NCBI RefSeq assembly: GCF_026151205.1 | Contig: NC_087084.1 | Coordinates: 14,803,760-14,867,759 of the forward strand | DNA length: 64,000 nucleotides | Reading direction: 5' to 3' | Source: Bolinopsis microptera | Lineage: Eukaryota > Ctenophora > Tentaculata > Lobata > Bolinopsidae | Shown here: positions 31,518 through 42,800 of the stretch, piece after piece | Layout: every line of letters starts with the position of its first letter | Position numbering within the stretch: the stretch's first letter is position 1 | Notes under the pieces: generated by a model | Told to the model about the DNA's origin: nothing | Database searches by the model: none | Seen by the model: the letters and a program-made list of their open reading frames with translations, nothing else | Made by a program: the position numbers and the translations under genes

Positions 31518-32262
31518 TTGCAAACATTGCTACATACTGTACAGCTTGATAGAATACTGAATGCAATAAGTTGGTTATCTTTAACAATTTGGGCCCAGAA
31601 CTGATTAATTAAACTCTTAATTCTCGCTCGACAGGATTAAATTATACCATTACCACTCACTGACACACCTGGGCCCTGTTTTAGTACGCAATAATCACGT
31701 ACAGTAGATGTAGCATTAGATGCCATCGTGGAGTTGGTGGTCTTCTGCACAATTTCCACCTCGACATGGTGAAAAAAAAATTAGAAACCTAAATTTAAAA
31801 GTTGGCCCTTTTTGGCCCCTTGCCCAAATTTTATGGGGGCGATGGCCCCTCCCCCCCCCCCCCCCCCCCCCCCCGGTTTCTTCAACCCCTGTTTGCAAAC
31901 ATTGCTACATACTGTACAGCTTGATAGAATACTGAATGCAATAAGTTGGTTATCTTTAACAATTTGGGCCCAGAACTGATTAATTAAACTCTTAATTCTC
32001 GCTCGACAGGATTAAATTATACCATTACCACTCACTGACACACCTGGGCCCTGTTTTAGTACGCAATAATCACGTACAGTAGAAGTAGCATTAGATGCTA
32101 TCGTGGAGTTATTGGTCTTCTGCACAATTTCCACCTCGACATGGTGAAAAAAATTAGAAACCTAAATTTAAAAGTTGGCCCTTTTTGGCCCCTTGCCCAA
32201 ATTTTATGGGGGCGATGGCCCCCCCCCCCCCCCCCCCCGGTTTCTTCAACCCCTGATTGCTG
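31518..32262 (+). repeat. Local tandem duplication (two units of about 370-376 bp), copy A only
   Basis: TGCAAACATTGCTACATACT starts both units (31518 and about 31894). Each unit ends in GGGGGCGATGGCCCC, a long C run and GGTTTCTTCAACCCCTG. Copy B has a single unit (about 56709-57092). Proline-rich ORFs across the C run are spurious. Confidence 0.88.
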
Positions 32263-32734
32263 GTCTCCTGCACTATTTCCACAAGGCATACAACCTGCAA
32301 TCCGAAGATGATCGCAGCTCTTACGGAAGACTATAAGGTCTTCATTTTCCTATATTTAATAATACACTATACAGATGAATAAGTTGTAACCCCAGAAGTA
32401 TCGACTACCACGTACCTGTCGGTGTGTTTGTAATCTATCCTCATGGGATGTGAACAATTTAGTAAGAAGAACTCACTAGTAAGTGTATTAAATATGAACA
32501 TTTCATTAAAAGTGGAAGCCTCTAGAACAATTCTGGAAGAGTTTCATGGTAGATCTAGAGTTCTGGAACTGGGCCAAGGGTTGGGTTTCTTTCCAGAGTA
32601 TGGATCCGGGAATTGTGCACAAGGTGGCTCAAAATCAATACAGTGTCACATTGTGGCTATTTAACACTGACAGGATTATGAACAGTTATTTGAGGTGAAC
32701 AAGGATTTGAATGTATATTTCTAATATATATTTC

Positions 32735-32930
32735 TATAACATGGTTAATCAGCTTCCTTGTGTAGTTGGTTAATCATATGAGCGGGATATGAATACCTCA
32801 TTTCATTTCATTTCATAGACTGTAGAGTTAACTATGTAATTATGTAATTATGTAATTATGTAATATATTTGAGTAAACATTGTCTGGTTCTTCGGGCCAG
32901 TCCCCAATTAAAAAACACCTAAAAGCAGTA
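32735..32930. repeat. Dispersed element with (CATTT)n tail-like region
   Basis: TGTAGTTGGTTAATCATATG, GCGGGATATGAATACCTC, then repeated CATTT, (GTAATTAT)n, and GGTTCTTCGGGCCAGTCCCC. Partial relatives occur near 28965-29020 and 3140-3180 (GGTACTTTGGGCCGGTCCC), and in copy B near 57600-57775. It may be a SINE-like family, but no clear tRNA boxes were found. Confidence 0.4.
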
Positions 32931-33030
32931 TAAATTAAGAAATGAGATAAGATATCCAATTTCATAATAATTATTACTTTATTATTTATAGATAATAATT
33001 AATAATTACTATAAATTTCACAGTACTCAC

Positions 33031-33118
33031 CATCCCACGCAAATGCGCTGAACATGACGATAGAAATACCGTAGAAGAATGCGTCACGTGATAACGGTCT
33101 CCAATCCAGTAATAATAC
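33031..33118 (-). CDS. SLC24/NCKX-like exchanger exon (copy A): second TM group after alpha-1
   Basis: Acceptor ATTTTCAG, then GTA, to GAT G|GTGAGT; phase 0 in, phase 1 out. It encodes VLLLDWRPLSRDAFFYGISI followed by VMFSAFAWDG. NCKX proteins have a (L)xxxWxPLxRDxxFY motif at this position, a strong family signature. It is base-for-base identical to 57897-57984 in copy B. Confidence 0.93.
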
Positions 33119-33282
33119 CTGAAAATAATAAAGTTAACTATTGACATCTTTCTGTTTAACGTTTACACTATTAGTATTTATGTATGTTGGGCACTATTTA
33201 GTATTTACCACTATTATCTCTATCAACTGTGAGGTCGATATTATTAATCCGTTAGGATAAGACGTCACAACAAGTGCACATC

Positions 33283-33302
33283 TCTCTCTCTCTCTCTCTC
33301 TA
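33283..33302. repeat. (CT)n microsatellite
   Basis: About nine to ten CT units near the copy A exchanger exon; the copy B version near 58231-58252 is similar. Confidence 0.8.
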
Positions 33303-34069
33303 CTTAACACATCAAATCTAACATCTGCTTGATGTCTGAATAACATACAGCACTCTGTAGAGATATCTAGATAATATCTAGATACGTATCTAGATACGTA
33401 TCTGTGGGAGTATGGTAAATGAATGAGAATATCTGTGTTATTATAATTAATCTTATGTCCGAGAAGAGTACTCTCATCAAATGATTGGTCTCTCTACGGC
33501 TCGTGAATAATAAACACAATGGATATATATCAGTAACCCTAGTAACAGTAACCCTAGTAACACAATGGATATATATCATCTCGAGCTACAGGAATAGATA
33601 GCGGATACCATCTCAGATATTAGATGTGTGATTAGAACTACAGCTCAACTGACTAGACATCACTTATTCACTTTTGATATTGGATATGGAGCTTGTTCCA
33701 TATAGATACCGTCTCAGATATTGGATGTGTGCTCCGTGAGTAGAACTACAGCTCAGCACAACTGATACCAGCCAGACAGTAGACACCACTTATAATGAAG
33801 ACTTTTAGTTCTCACTAGAGATATTGGATATGAAGACTTTTAGTTCTCACTAGAGATATTGGATATGGAGCGTGTTCCATGATGTTGGATATGGACTATG
33901 CTAAGGAGCTTGTCCAATAATTAATGGGGAGTCTATCACAATAACTCACTCCAGGAAAATAGAGGAAGACCGTATTTTAATCATTAGCTAGCGAAACAAA
34001 CAGAGAAAACTGTTTGTTTGGGTAGTAGAACTACTCGAGTATTGGGTAACACTCGAGAGAAGAGCAGAT

Positions 34070-34160
34070 CACGACCGGATTGACGACCGGATTGACGACC
34101 GGATTGACGACCAGATTGACGACCGGATTGACGACAGGATTGACGACCGGATTGACACCG
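34070..34160. repeat. 12-13-bp repeat GACGACCGGATT
   Basis: About seven copies of ATTGACGACCGG in copy A; copy B (59006-59044) has only about three. Intronic. Confidence 0.85.
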
Positions 34161-34269
34161 TCAGTTGTGATTGCGCATTATTTTAAAAGTTCAGTACAAC
34201 CAAATAACGGAAAAAGTTATAAGACGCACCGATAGTGTCAACTTTATCAATACCATAGTGGAAAACATA

Positions 34270-34592
34270 TGAAACAAGTTATTTAGTTATTTAGTTATTT
34301 AGTTATTTAGTTATTTAGTTATTTAGTTATTTAGTTATTTAGTTATTTAGTTATTTAGTTATTTAGTTATTTAGTTATTTAGTTATTTAGTTATTTAGTT
34401 ATTTAGTTATTTAGTTATTTAGTTACTTAGTTATTTAGTTATTTAGTTATTTAGTTATTTAGTTATTTAGTTACTTAGTTATTTAGTTACTTAGTTATTT
34501 AGTTATTTAGTTATTTAGTTATTTAGTTACTTAGTTATTTAGTTACTTAGTTATTTAGTTATTTAGTTATTTAGTTATTTAGTTATTTAATT
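34270..34592. repeat. Octamer repeat ATTTAGTT, about 39 copies
   Basis: Near-perfect 8-bp repeat with occasional ACTTAGTT, starting about 33 bp from the donor of the SAVFN exon on the minus strand. Copy B counterpart is 59163-59486. Confidence 0.96.
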
Positions 34593-34624
34593 ATGAATAA
34601 GTTATAAAATAGCTAAAAACTCAC

Positions 34625-34682
34625 GTTTTTACTGAGAATAGCTGACAGTGAGATTATTATTAGGATGTTGAACACTGCACTC
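34625..34682 (-). CDS. SLC24/NCKX-like exchanger exon (copy A): end of alpha-1 repeat
   Basis: Acceptor TTGTTTCAG, then G|AGT, to AAC|GTGAGT; phase 2 in, phase 0 out. It encodes SAVFNILIIISLSAILSKN. SAVFNIL is the invariant end of the alpha-1 repeat (normally G-T-I-V-G-S-A-V-F-N). It joins in frame to 33031-33118. Identical to 59519-59576 in copy B. Confidence 0.93.
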
Positions 34683-35317
34683 CTGAAACAAATGATGGTA
34701 ATCAGTCGATTAATTAATTACATAATTAACTAGTCAATTAGCTTCGCAATTCATAACCTAATCAGCTGATGAGTTATATTGATTTGTGAAGAAACGTTTC
34801 CGTCCGCAAATTCTGAATGTCGCCATGACTTGTAAATTACGACAAGGAAAAGGCTCTTATCAGGAAAGGAATTATTCAACGTTTCAATGTGGCAATATCG
34901 TATTTATGATCTCAAATTATTTGTTATATAGTAATGTTGAAAGTAATAAAACAATCAACTATGCGACTCATAAATAATATTCCAATCCGGATTTTACACT
35001 TGTAAATTAGGTAACAAACAGCTGAAGACGATTTACAGATGTATTTTGAAAGCTCCTGCTAAAACAAACTTTTCGTATCACTTAAATGTTTTAAACAAAC
35101 CCCCCTCTAGATAACAAACAATTCAGTATAGAAGTATTTACCCAGGTGTGAAAAGTAAACCTGGTGGTAACTGGTGAGCTTATTGTCTGTGACTTTATTC
35201 AGATGAAACTGAACTTTTCCCCTTAGATAACCTGACCTCAGTGTTATTGTCAACAGAGTCTGTTGTATTATAAACAGGGAGATAAAGGGTTGCTCCGGTG
35301 TGTAGTGATGTCATTAG

Positions 35318-35883
35318 AGCTAATTAATTAATTACCTTCATTAGAGCTGGGTATTAAGGGTAGTGATGGTGTGTCATTAGAGCTAATTAATTAATTACTT
35401 TAATTAGAGCTGGGTATTAAGGGTAGTGATGGTGTGTCATTAGAGCTAATTAATTAATTACCTTCATTAGAGCTGGGTATTAAGGGTAGTGATGGTGTGT
35501 CATTAGAGCTAATTAATTAATTACCTTCATTAGAGCTGGGTATTAAGGGTAGTGATGGTGTGTCATTAGAGCTAATTAATTAATTACTTTAATTAGAGCT
35601 GGGTATTAAGGGTAGTGATGGTGTGTCATTAGAGCTAATTAATTAATTACTTTAATTAGAGCTGGGTATTAAGGGTAGTGATGGTGTGTCATTAGAGCTA
35701 ATTAATTAATTACTTTAATTAGAGCTGGGTATTAAGGGTAGTGATGGTGTGTCATTAGAGCTAATTAATTAATTACCTTCATTAGAGCTGGGTATTAAGG
35801 GTAGTGATGGTGTGTCATTAGAGCTAATTAATTAATTACCTTCATTAGAGCTGGGTATTAAGGGGGGGGGGGGGGGGGGGGGG
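35318..35883 (+). repeat. 63-bp repeat (about 9 copies) ending in poly-G
   Basis: Unit includes GAGCTGGGTATTAAGGGTAG, TGATGGTGTGTCATTAGAGC and TAATTAATTAATTACCTTC. It ends in about 21 G (35863-35883). Copy B has about five copies (60205-60461) and a shorter G-run. Confidence 0.93.
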
Positions 35884-35925
35884 TACCAATTAAAGGTATT
35901 AAATTATTAACAATTACCAATTACA

Positions 35926-36365
35926 GAACCCTCTTCAGTTCTTTTGAGAAAGGTTTCCAGAACCCTCTTCAGTTCTTTTGAGAGAAGTTTCCAGAACCCT
36001 CTTCAGTTCTTTTGAGAGAAGTTTCCAGAACCCTCTTCAGTCCTTTAAAGAGAAGTTTCCAGAACCCTCTTCAGTCCTTTTGAGAAAGGTTTCCAGTACC
36101 CTCTTCAGTCCTTTAAAGAGAAGTTTCCAGAACCCTCTTCAGTTCTTTTGAGAAAGGTTTCCAGAACCCTCTTCAGTCCTTTAAAGAGAAGTTTCCAGAA
36201 CCCTCTTCAGTTCTTTTGAGAAAGGTTTCCAGAACCCTCTTCAGTCCTTTAAAGAGAAGTTTCCAGAACCCTCTTCAGCTCTTTTGAGAGAAGTTTTCAG
36301 AACCTTCTTCAGTCCTTTTGAGAAAGGTTTCCAGAACCCTCTTCAGTTCTTTAAAGAGAAGTTTG
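35926..36365 (+). repeat. 34-bp minisatellite, about 13 copies (copy A)
   Basis: Unit CCAGAACCCTCTTCAGTTCT followed by TTTGAGAGAAGTTT. Ends at GAGAAGTTTGGCAGGGAGCC. The homologous array in copy B has about 92 copies. Confidence 0.96.
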
Positions 36366-36510
36366 GCAGGGAGCCAGCTTTACCTTCCCGACAAACAAAA
36401 GGGCTGTAGTGATTATACCTCAATCATATACCTTACTTTGTACTATGATGTAGCTTACTATTTATGCTACTGTGTACTGTACAGAGTACATGAGTTACAG
36501 GCTGTGAGTC

Positions 36511-36720
36511 TCAACGTGTACTCAAGTATGTAATGTATGTAATGTATGTGCATACTTGGTACAAGTTAGAAATAATTAAGAGACCCCATATAAAGATCTC
36601 AGTGAAATGGGTGAAGACCACGAATCCCTGTAGTTTCCTCTTCACATCAGCAGACATTGTACCACATACTTCTAGGTAACCACCTAAATACACCCAGCTG
36701 TACCCTACTGGTCCTCTAAC
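36511..36720 (-). CDS. Unidentified ORF or possible exon (copy A)
   Basis: An open minus-strand stretch encodes GYSWVYLGGYLEVCGTMS, then KRKLQGFVVFTHFTEIFIWG followed by LLIISNLYQ, with one hydrophobic helix. Possible boundaries are an acceptor GTACAG near 36700 and a donor CAA|GTATGC near 36553. Copy B (63768-63957) keeps the same frame with one amino-acid change (Val to Ala). I do not recognise the family. Weak resemblance to the membrane-entry helix of NCKX N-termini is offset by its position after, not before, the alpha-1 exons. Could be a separate gene's exon or a chance ORF. Confidence 0.3.
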   Translation of the reverse strand, partial: VRGPVGYSWVYLGGYLEVCGTMSADVKRKLQGFVVFTHFTEIFIWGLLIISNLYQVCTYITYITYLSTR

Positions 36721-36821
36721 TACACTGTAACTGGTGCTGCCCAGACATTGCCTCTACTAATAGAGTTAACAGGACTAGGTTCAGTGTACAGAGCGGATGT
36801 TCAACTTGTATAACAGAAGCC

Positions 36822-37080
36822 CTAGGCAGTACGGCACCCTTTTAACTACAGTACAACAACATGCCTCCTCCTTCTCCTCTGCTGCCCTACGCAGTACGGC
36901 ACCCTTTAACTACAGCACAACAACATGCCTCCTCCTTCTCCTCTGCTACCCTACGCAGTACGGCACCCTTTAACTACAGCACAACAACATGCCTCCTCCT
37001 TCTCCTCTGCTACCCTACCCAGTACGGCACCCTTTAACTACAATACAACAACATGCCGCCTCCTTCTCCTCTGCTGCTGA
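36822..37080 (+). repeat. 64-bp repeat, 4 copies
   Basis: Unit GCAGTACGGCACCCTTTAAC, TACAGCACAACAACATGCCT, then CCTCCTTCTCCTCTGCTACC. Each copy carries ATGCCTCCTCC. The last copy continues into an open frame with a Leu/Val-rich start. Confidence 0.88.
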
Positions 37081-37482
37081 GCCCTCTTCTCGGAGTATTA
37101 CTGGTAGTCTACTGGACCGGAAGTGGGGTGGTAAATTACTGGTAGTTTAATGGACAATAAACCCTGGCAACTAACAGTATCAATACTGTCTTGGCAGCGT
37201 GCCAAGGTAATCTGGGTACCTGGAAGTTAGGGTACCGGTAATTTCAGCTAGATTACTCTTTGTTAAGTTGACTTGAAACAAAGGATGTTTTGCGGAGGGA
37301 GGAGAAAGATGGCACCAGCCCCTCTACTGTAGTAGTAACTACTTGACGCACTGAGACTGACTTTATTTGAGAATATACTAGCTAACTAGTTAGGTATATA
37401 ATATATATATATATATATATTATATAGTTGTGTTTCGAACTGTCATATTTAGACCTGTACCTTTAATTAGACCACTGCAACA

Positions 37483-37530
37483 TACCCACACGCAACCCTT
37501 TAATTTTTTTTAAAGGGTTGCGTGTGGGTA
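37483..37530. mobile_element. Perfect 20-bp-stem hairpin with mariner-like terminus (remnant)
   Basis: TACCCACACGCAACCCTTTA (37483-37502) is exactly complementary to 37511-37530 across an A/T-only loop of 8 nt. The right arm continues GTTACTTTTGGGCCACCCTG. On the minus strand this reads CAGGGTGGCCCAAAAGTAAC, a sequence style common at Tc1/mariner termini. The left arm lacks that extension, so the element looks truncated. Confidence 0.5.
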
Positions 37531-37670
37531 GTTACTTTTGGGCCACCCTGTATATTGTATAATACTCCTCCACATTTAATTAGACTACTGCAATACTAAT
37601 GGTGGAATTAAACCTGAAGTCAGCAGTGTGGGGAAGTGAGTTGACGATGATCTGATGATGACTTAATGTT

Positions 37671-38453
37671 ACCTTAGTAACAGTAACCATAGTAACAGTA
37701 ACCCTAGTAACAGTAACCCTAGTAACAGTAACCCTAGTAACAGTAACCCTATTAACAGTAACCCTAGTAACAGTAACCCTAGTAACAGTAACCCTAGTAA
37801 CAGTAACCCTAGTAACAGTAACCCTAGTAACAGTAACCCTAGTAACAGTAACCCTAGTAACAGTAACCCTAGTAACAGTAACCCTAGTAACAGTAACCCT
37901 AGTAACAGTAACCCTAGTAACAGTAACCCTAGTAACAGTAAGCCTAGTAACAGTAACCCTAGTAACAGTAACCCTAGTAACAGTAACCCTAGTAACAGTA
38001 ACCCTAGTAACAGTAACCCTAGTAACAGTAACCCTAGTAACAGTAACCCTAGTAACAGTAACCCTAGTAACAGTAACCCTAGTAACAGTAACCCTAGTAA
38101 CAGTAACCCTAGTAACAGTAACCCTAGTAACAGTAACCCTAGTAACAGTAACCCTAGTAACAGTAACCCTAGTAACAGTAACCCTAGTAACAGTAACCCT
38201 AGTAACAGTAACCCTAGTAACAGTAACCCTAGTAACAGTAACCCTAGTAACAGTAACCCTAGTAACAGTAACCCTAGTAACAGTAACCCTAGTAACAGTA
38301 ACCCTAGTAACAGTAACCCTAGTAACAGTAACCCTAGTAACAGTAACCCTAGTAACAGTAACCCTAGTAACAGTAACCCTAGTAACAGTAACCCTAGTAA
38401 CAGTAACCCTAGTAACAGTAACAGTAACAGTTACCCTAGTAACAGTTACCCTA
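37671..38453. repeat. 15-bp array AGTAACCCTAGTAAC, about 50 copies (telomere-like core)
   Basis: Near-perfect 15-bp repeat, exactly four units per 60 bases. Each unit contains TAACCCTA, the complement of TTAGGG-type telomere sequence. Interstitial, in the exchanger intron upstream of copy A. Confidence 0.97.
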
Positions 38454-38848
38454 GAGTATAGTGGCTAGTTAGATAATGTCTTCCTGACTGGGTAACTAGT
38501 TAGAAACCTATTAAATATTAACCTATTAAATATTAACTTATTAAGGACATGCCTTAAGAAAAGTTTAGTGTGCAAACAGCATAAAATATTGTGCAGATAG
38601 GATTCATATCAGGATTCAAACGTTACCCAAAACCTTATTATATTATAATTATATTATTATAACCAAATAGTCTAGTACCCGAACTTCAAAACCATTAATT
38701 AAGACACACAGTGGGTACCCTGCTGAGTGGGGACCTGCAAATGTCGATATTAATTGCTGTTTAATTTCCCGCCACAATTCTTATTAAACCACATATTTAA
38801 TGTAATCCCGATATAATAACACTCGACCTCTGCCCGATCCAGAGGATG

Positions 38849-38913
38849 TCACCATTTTACCTTCACACAGACATTGAACGCTGTAAGAAGATGACGATCA
38901 GACCTCGTTAAAC
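38849..38913. repeat. Dispersed 64-bp repeat, copy 1 of 2
   Basis: TCACCATTTTACCTTCACAC, then AGACATTGAACGCTGTAAG and AAGATGACGATCAGACCTCG. A second copy at about 49523-49586 differs at two or three bases and lies near the exchanger alpha-1 exon. Confidence 0.75.
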
Positions 38914-39264
38914 CACATATATATAATAATATATAATATATTATTCTAAATTATGTGATGAATTCGCATTTAATACCGATGAACGGATATATTTCTGAAC
39001 TAAAAACATTAATCTAAGCACTGTGAGAGCAGTAAGATCACTTTTCAGGATCAGAGTCACGACAATGATCACCTGTCTCGAATAGTAGTACAGTAGTGAA
39101 CACAGCGAGAATTCATACTGAGCAATGCTGTGATTCTTAAGAATTAAATCGATAAGTAATTCAGACATGAAAATTACCGTAAATCTGCCGTCGTGTGCGA
39201 TGGAGATAATATGATTTTTAAGGTTCTGTCAGATTAGTTTTCACGACCACAGTCACGGATCCCG

Positions 39265-39420
39265 TCACGTGACTTATCACGTGACACGTTGTCTGGCACG
39301 TGGCCAGGTCACGTGTCACGTGGCACGTGGTCTGGCACGTGGCCAGGTCACGTGTCACGTGATAAGTCACGTGGTCTGGCACGTGGCCAGGTCACATGCC
39401 ACGTGATAAGTCACGTGGTT
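39265..39420. repeat. CACGTG-rich cluster with imperfect repeats
   Basis: About a dozen CACGTG or near-CACGTG hexamers within about 155 bp, in repeated strings such as TCTGGCACGTGGCCAGGTCA. Imperfect tandem units of about 40-60 bp. No gene. Confidence 0.8.
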
Positions 39421-39600
39421 AGAGAGTGGTTTGTTGACGATATTCATGGTAGAACGATCAGTACACTGTATTTCTAGTACTCTATTGGTAAATGCTGATA
39501 TACCAGATTACCATGACTACCATGACATCACTCTGGTTCAACAGCGATTAACTGTAACATGTGAATTGTGAACACAAAGTGGTTTTCCCCCGAAAGTTAT

Positions 39601-39622
39601 ATGCTTTATTGCAATAAAGCAT
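39601..39622. other. 22-bp perfect palindrome
   Basis: ATGCTTTATTGC followed by AATAAAGCAT is self-complementary over all 22 bases with no loop. Function unknown. Confidence 0.6.
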
Positions 39623-39869
39623 GGAGATGGTTCAAAATACGTAGCTCAAACAGATGACCTCATTCCTATCATACCATCTGATCGATACCATGTCAACTAT
39701 AAACGGTAATATTACTCGTAGTGGAGCTCGTTACAGCTCCCTGACATCATCTCAGAAATATAGTTACAACGGTGGTGGTAATAACCGATATTATATATAA
39801 TATAGTGTCTTCTCATCTCACAAAATGTCTTCTATCTGTCGTGTGTGGAGATTGAAACTATTATAATGA

Positions 39870-42800
39870 GGCCTAGTTTCAAGTAACCCTAGTAACAGTA
39901 ACCCTAGTTTCAAGTAACCCTAGTAACAGTAACCCTAGTTTCAAGTAACCCTAGTAACAGTAACCCTAGTTTCAAGTAACCCTAGTAACAGTAACCCTAT
40001 TTTCAAGACTCTGTTCTCTGCACTGAAACTATTATAATGAGGCCTAGTTTCAAGTAACCCTAGTAACAGTAACCCTAGTGTCAAGACTCTGTTCTCTGCA
40101 CTGAAACTATTATAATGAGGCCTAGTTTCTAGTTACCCTAGTAACAGTAACCCTAGTGTCAAGACTCTGTTCTCTGCACTGAAACTATTATAATGAGACC
40201 TAGTTTCTAGTAACCCTAGTAACAGTAACCCTAGTTTCAAGTAACCCTAGTAACAGTAACCCTAGTTTCAAGTAACCCTAGTAACAGTAACCCTAGTTTC
40301 AAGACTCTGTTCTCTGCACTGAAACTATTATAATGAGGCCTAGTTTCAAGTAACCCTAGTAACAGTAACCCTAGTGTCAAGTAACCCTAGTAACAGTAAC
40401 CCTAGTTTCAAGACTCTGTTCTCTGCACTGAAACTATTATAATGAGGCCTAGTTTCAAGTAAACCTAGTAACAGTAACCCTAGTTTCAAGACTGTGTTCT
40501 CTGCACTGAAACTATTATAATGAGGCCTAGTTTCAAGTAACCCTAGTAACAGTAACCCTAGTGTCAAGTAACCCTAGTAACAGTAACCCTAGTTTCAAGA
40601 CTCTGTTCTCTGCACTGAAACTATTATAATGAGGCCTAGTTTCAAGTAACCCTAGTAACAGTAACCCTAGTTTCAAGACTCTGTTCTCTGCACTGAAACT
40701 ATTATAATGAGGCCTAGTTTCAAGTAACCCTAGTAACAGTAACCCTAGTTTCAAGACTCTGTTCTCTGCACTGAAACTATTATTATAATGAGACCTAGTT
40801 TCAAGTAACCCTAGTAACAGTAACCCTAGTGTCAAGACTCTGTTCTCTGCACTGAAACTAATATAATGAGACCTAGTTTCAAGTAACCCTAGTAACAGTA
40901 ACCCTAGTGTCAAGACTCTGTTCTCTGCACTGAAACTATTATAATGAGACCTAGTTTCTAGTTACCCTAGTAACAGTAACCCTAGTTTCAAGTAACCCTA
41001 GTAACAGTAACCCTAGTTTCAAGACTCTGTTCTCTGCACTGAAACTATTATAATGAGACCTAGTTTCAAGTAACCCTAGTAACAGTAACCCTAGTTTCAA
41101 GACTCTGTTCTCTGCACTGAAACTATTATAATGAGACCTAGTTTCAAGTAACCCTAGTAACAGTAACCCTAGTTTCAAGTAACCCTAGTAACGGTAACCC
41201 TAGTTTCAAGACTCTGTTCTCTGCACTGAAACTATTATAATGAGGCCTAGTTTCAAGTAACCCTAGTAACAGTAACCCTAGTTTCAAGTAACCCTAGTAA
41301 CAGTAACCCTAGTTTCAAGACTCTGTTCTCTGCACTGAAACTACTATAATGAGACCTAGTTTCAAGTAACCCTAGTAACAGTAACCCTAGTAACAGTAAC
41401 CCTAGTAACAGTAACCCTAGTAACAGTAACCCTAGTTACCCTAGTAACAGTAACCCTAGTAACAGTAACCCTAGTGTCAAGTAACCCTAGTAACAGTAAC
41501 CCTAGTGTCAAGTAACCCTAGTAACAGTAACCCTAGTTTCAAGACTCTGTTCTCTGCACTGAAACTATTTTAATGAGACCTAGTTTCAAGTAACCCTAGT
41601 AACAGTAACCCTAGTTTCAAGACTCTGTTCTCTGCACTGAAACTATTATAATGAGACCTAGTTTCAAGTTACCCTAGTAACAGTAACCCTAGTTTCAAGT
41701 AACCCTAGTAACAGTAACCCTAGTTTCAAGACTCTGTTCTCTGCACTGAAACTATTATAATGAGACCTAGTTTCAAGTAACCCTAGTAACAGTAACCCTA
41801 GTTTCAAGACTCTGTTCTCTGCACTGAAACTATTTTAATGAGACCTAGTTTCAAGTAACCCTAGTAACAGTAACCCTAGTTTCAAGACTCTGTTCTCTGC
41901 ACTGAAACTATTATAATGAGACCTAGTTTCAAGTTACCCTAGTAACAGTAACCCTAGTTTCAAGTAACCCTAGTAACAGTAACCCTAGTTTCAAGACTCT
42001 GTTCTCTGCACTGAAACTATTATAATGAGACCTAGTTTCAAGTAACCCTAGTAACAGTAACCCTAGTTTCAAGACTCTGTTCTCTGCACTGAAACTATAA
42101 TAATGAGACCTAGTTTCAAGTAACCCTAGTAACAGTAACCCTAGTTTCAAGACTCTGTTCTCTGCACTGAAACTATTATAATGAGACCTAGTTTCAAGTA
42201 ACCCTAGTAACAGTAACCCTAGTGTCAAGTAACCCTAGTAACAGTAACCCTAGTGTCAAGTAACCCTAGTAACAGTAACCCTAGTTTCAAGACTCTGTTC
42301 TCTGCACTGAAACTATTGTAATGAGACCTAGTTTCAAGTAACCCTAGTAACAGTAACCCTAGTTTCAAGACTCTGTTCTCTGCACTGAAACTATTATAAT
42401 GAGACCTAGTTTCAAGTAACCCTAGTAACAGTAACCCTAGTTTCAAGTAACCCTAGTAACAGTAACCCTAGTTTCAAGTAACCCTAGTAACAGTAACCCT
42501 AGTTTCAAGTAACCCTAGTAACAGTAACCCTAGTGTCAAGACTCTGTTCTCTGCACTGAAACTATTATTATAATGAGACCTAGTTTCTAGTTACCCTATT
42601 TACAGTAACCCTAGTGTCAAGACTCTGTTCTCTGCACTGAAACTATTATAATGAGACCTAGTTTCTAGTAACCCTAGTAACAGTAACCCTAGTTTCAAGA
42701 CTCTGTTCTCTGCACTGAAACTATTATTATAATGAGACCTAGTTTCAAGTAACCTTAGTAACAGTAACCCTAGTTTCAAGACTCTGTTCTCTGCACTGAA

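Larger units (their letters stand above)
29375..36743. repeat. Segmental duplication, copy A
   Basis: This interval matches 53197-64000 (copy B) nearly base for base outside tandem arrays, in the same orientation and order. It carries exchanger exons 33031-33118 and 34625-34682 and the ORF at 36511-36720. It differs from B in repeat copy number, in having a 0.37-kb tandem duplication (31518-32262), and in lacking B's 1.4-kb block with the 28-bp array. Confidence 0.92.

Noticed and set aside
31716-32289. Proline- and glycine-rich ORFs across poly-C runs, also at 56970-57240
   Set aside because: Homopolymer artefacts within a non-coding duplicated segment; frame depends on C-run length, which differs between copies.
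34786-34977. 63-codon plus-strand ORF, also at 59680-59871
   Set aside because: Present in both copies with several substitutions and no splice or homology support; it lies in an exchanger intron near the acceptor.
37671-38453. A true telomere or chromosome end
   Set aside because: The 15-bp unit only contains a TAACCCTA core, is interstitial, and genes continue on both sides.
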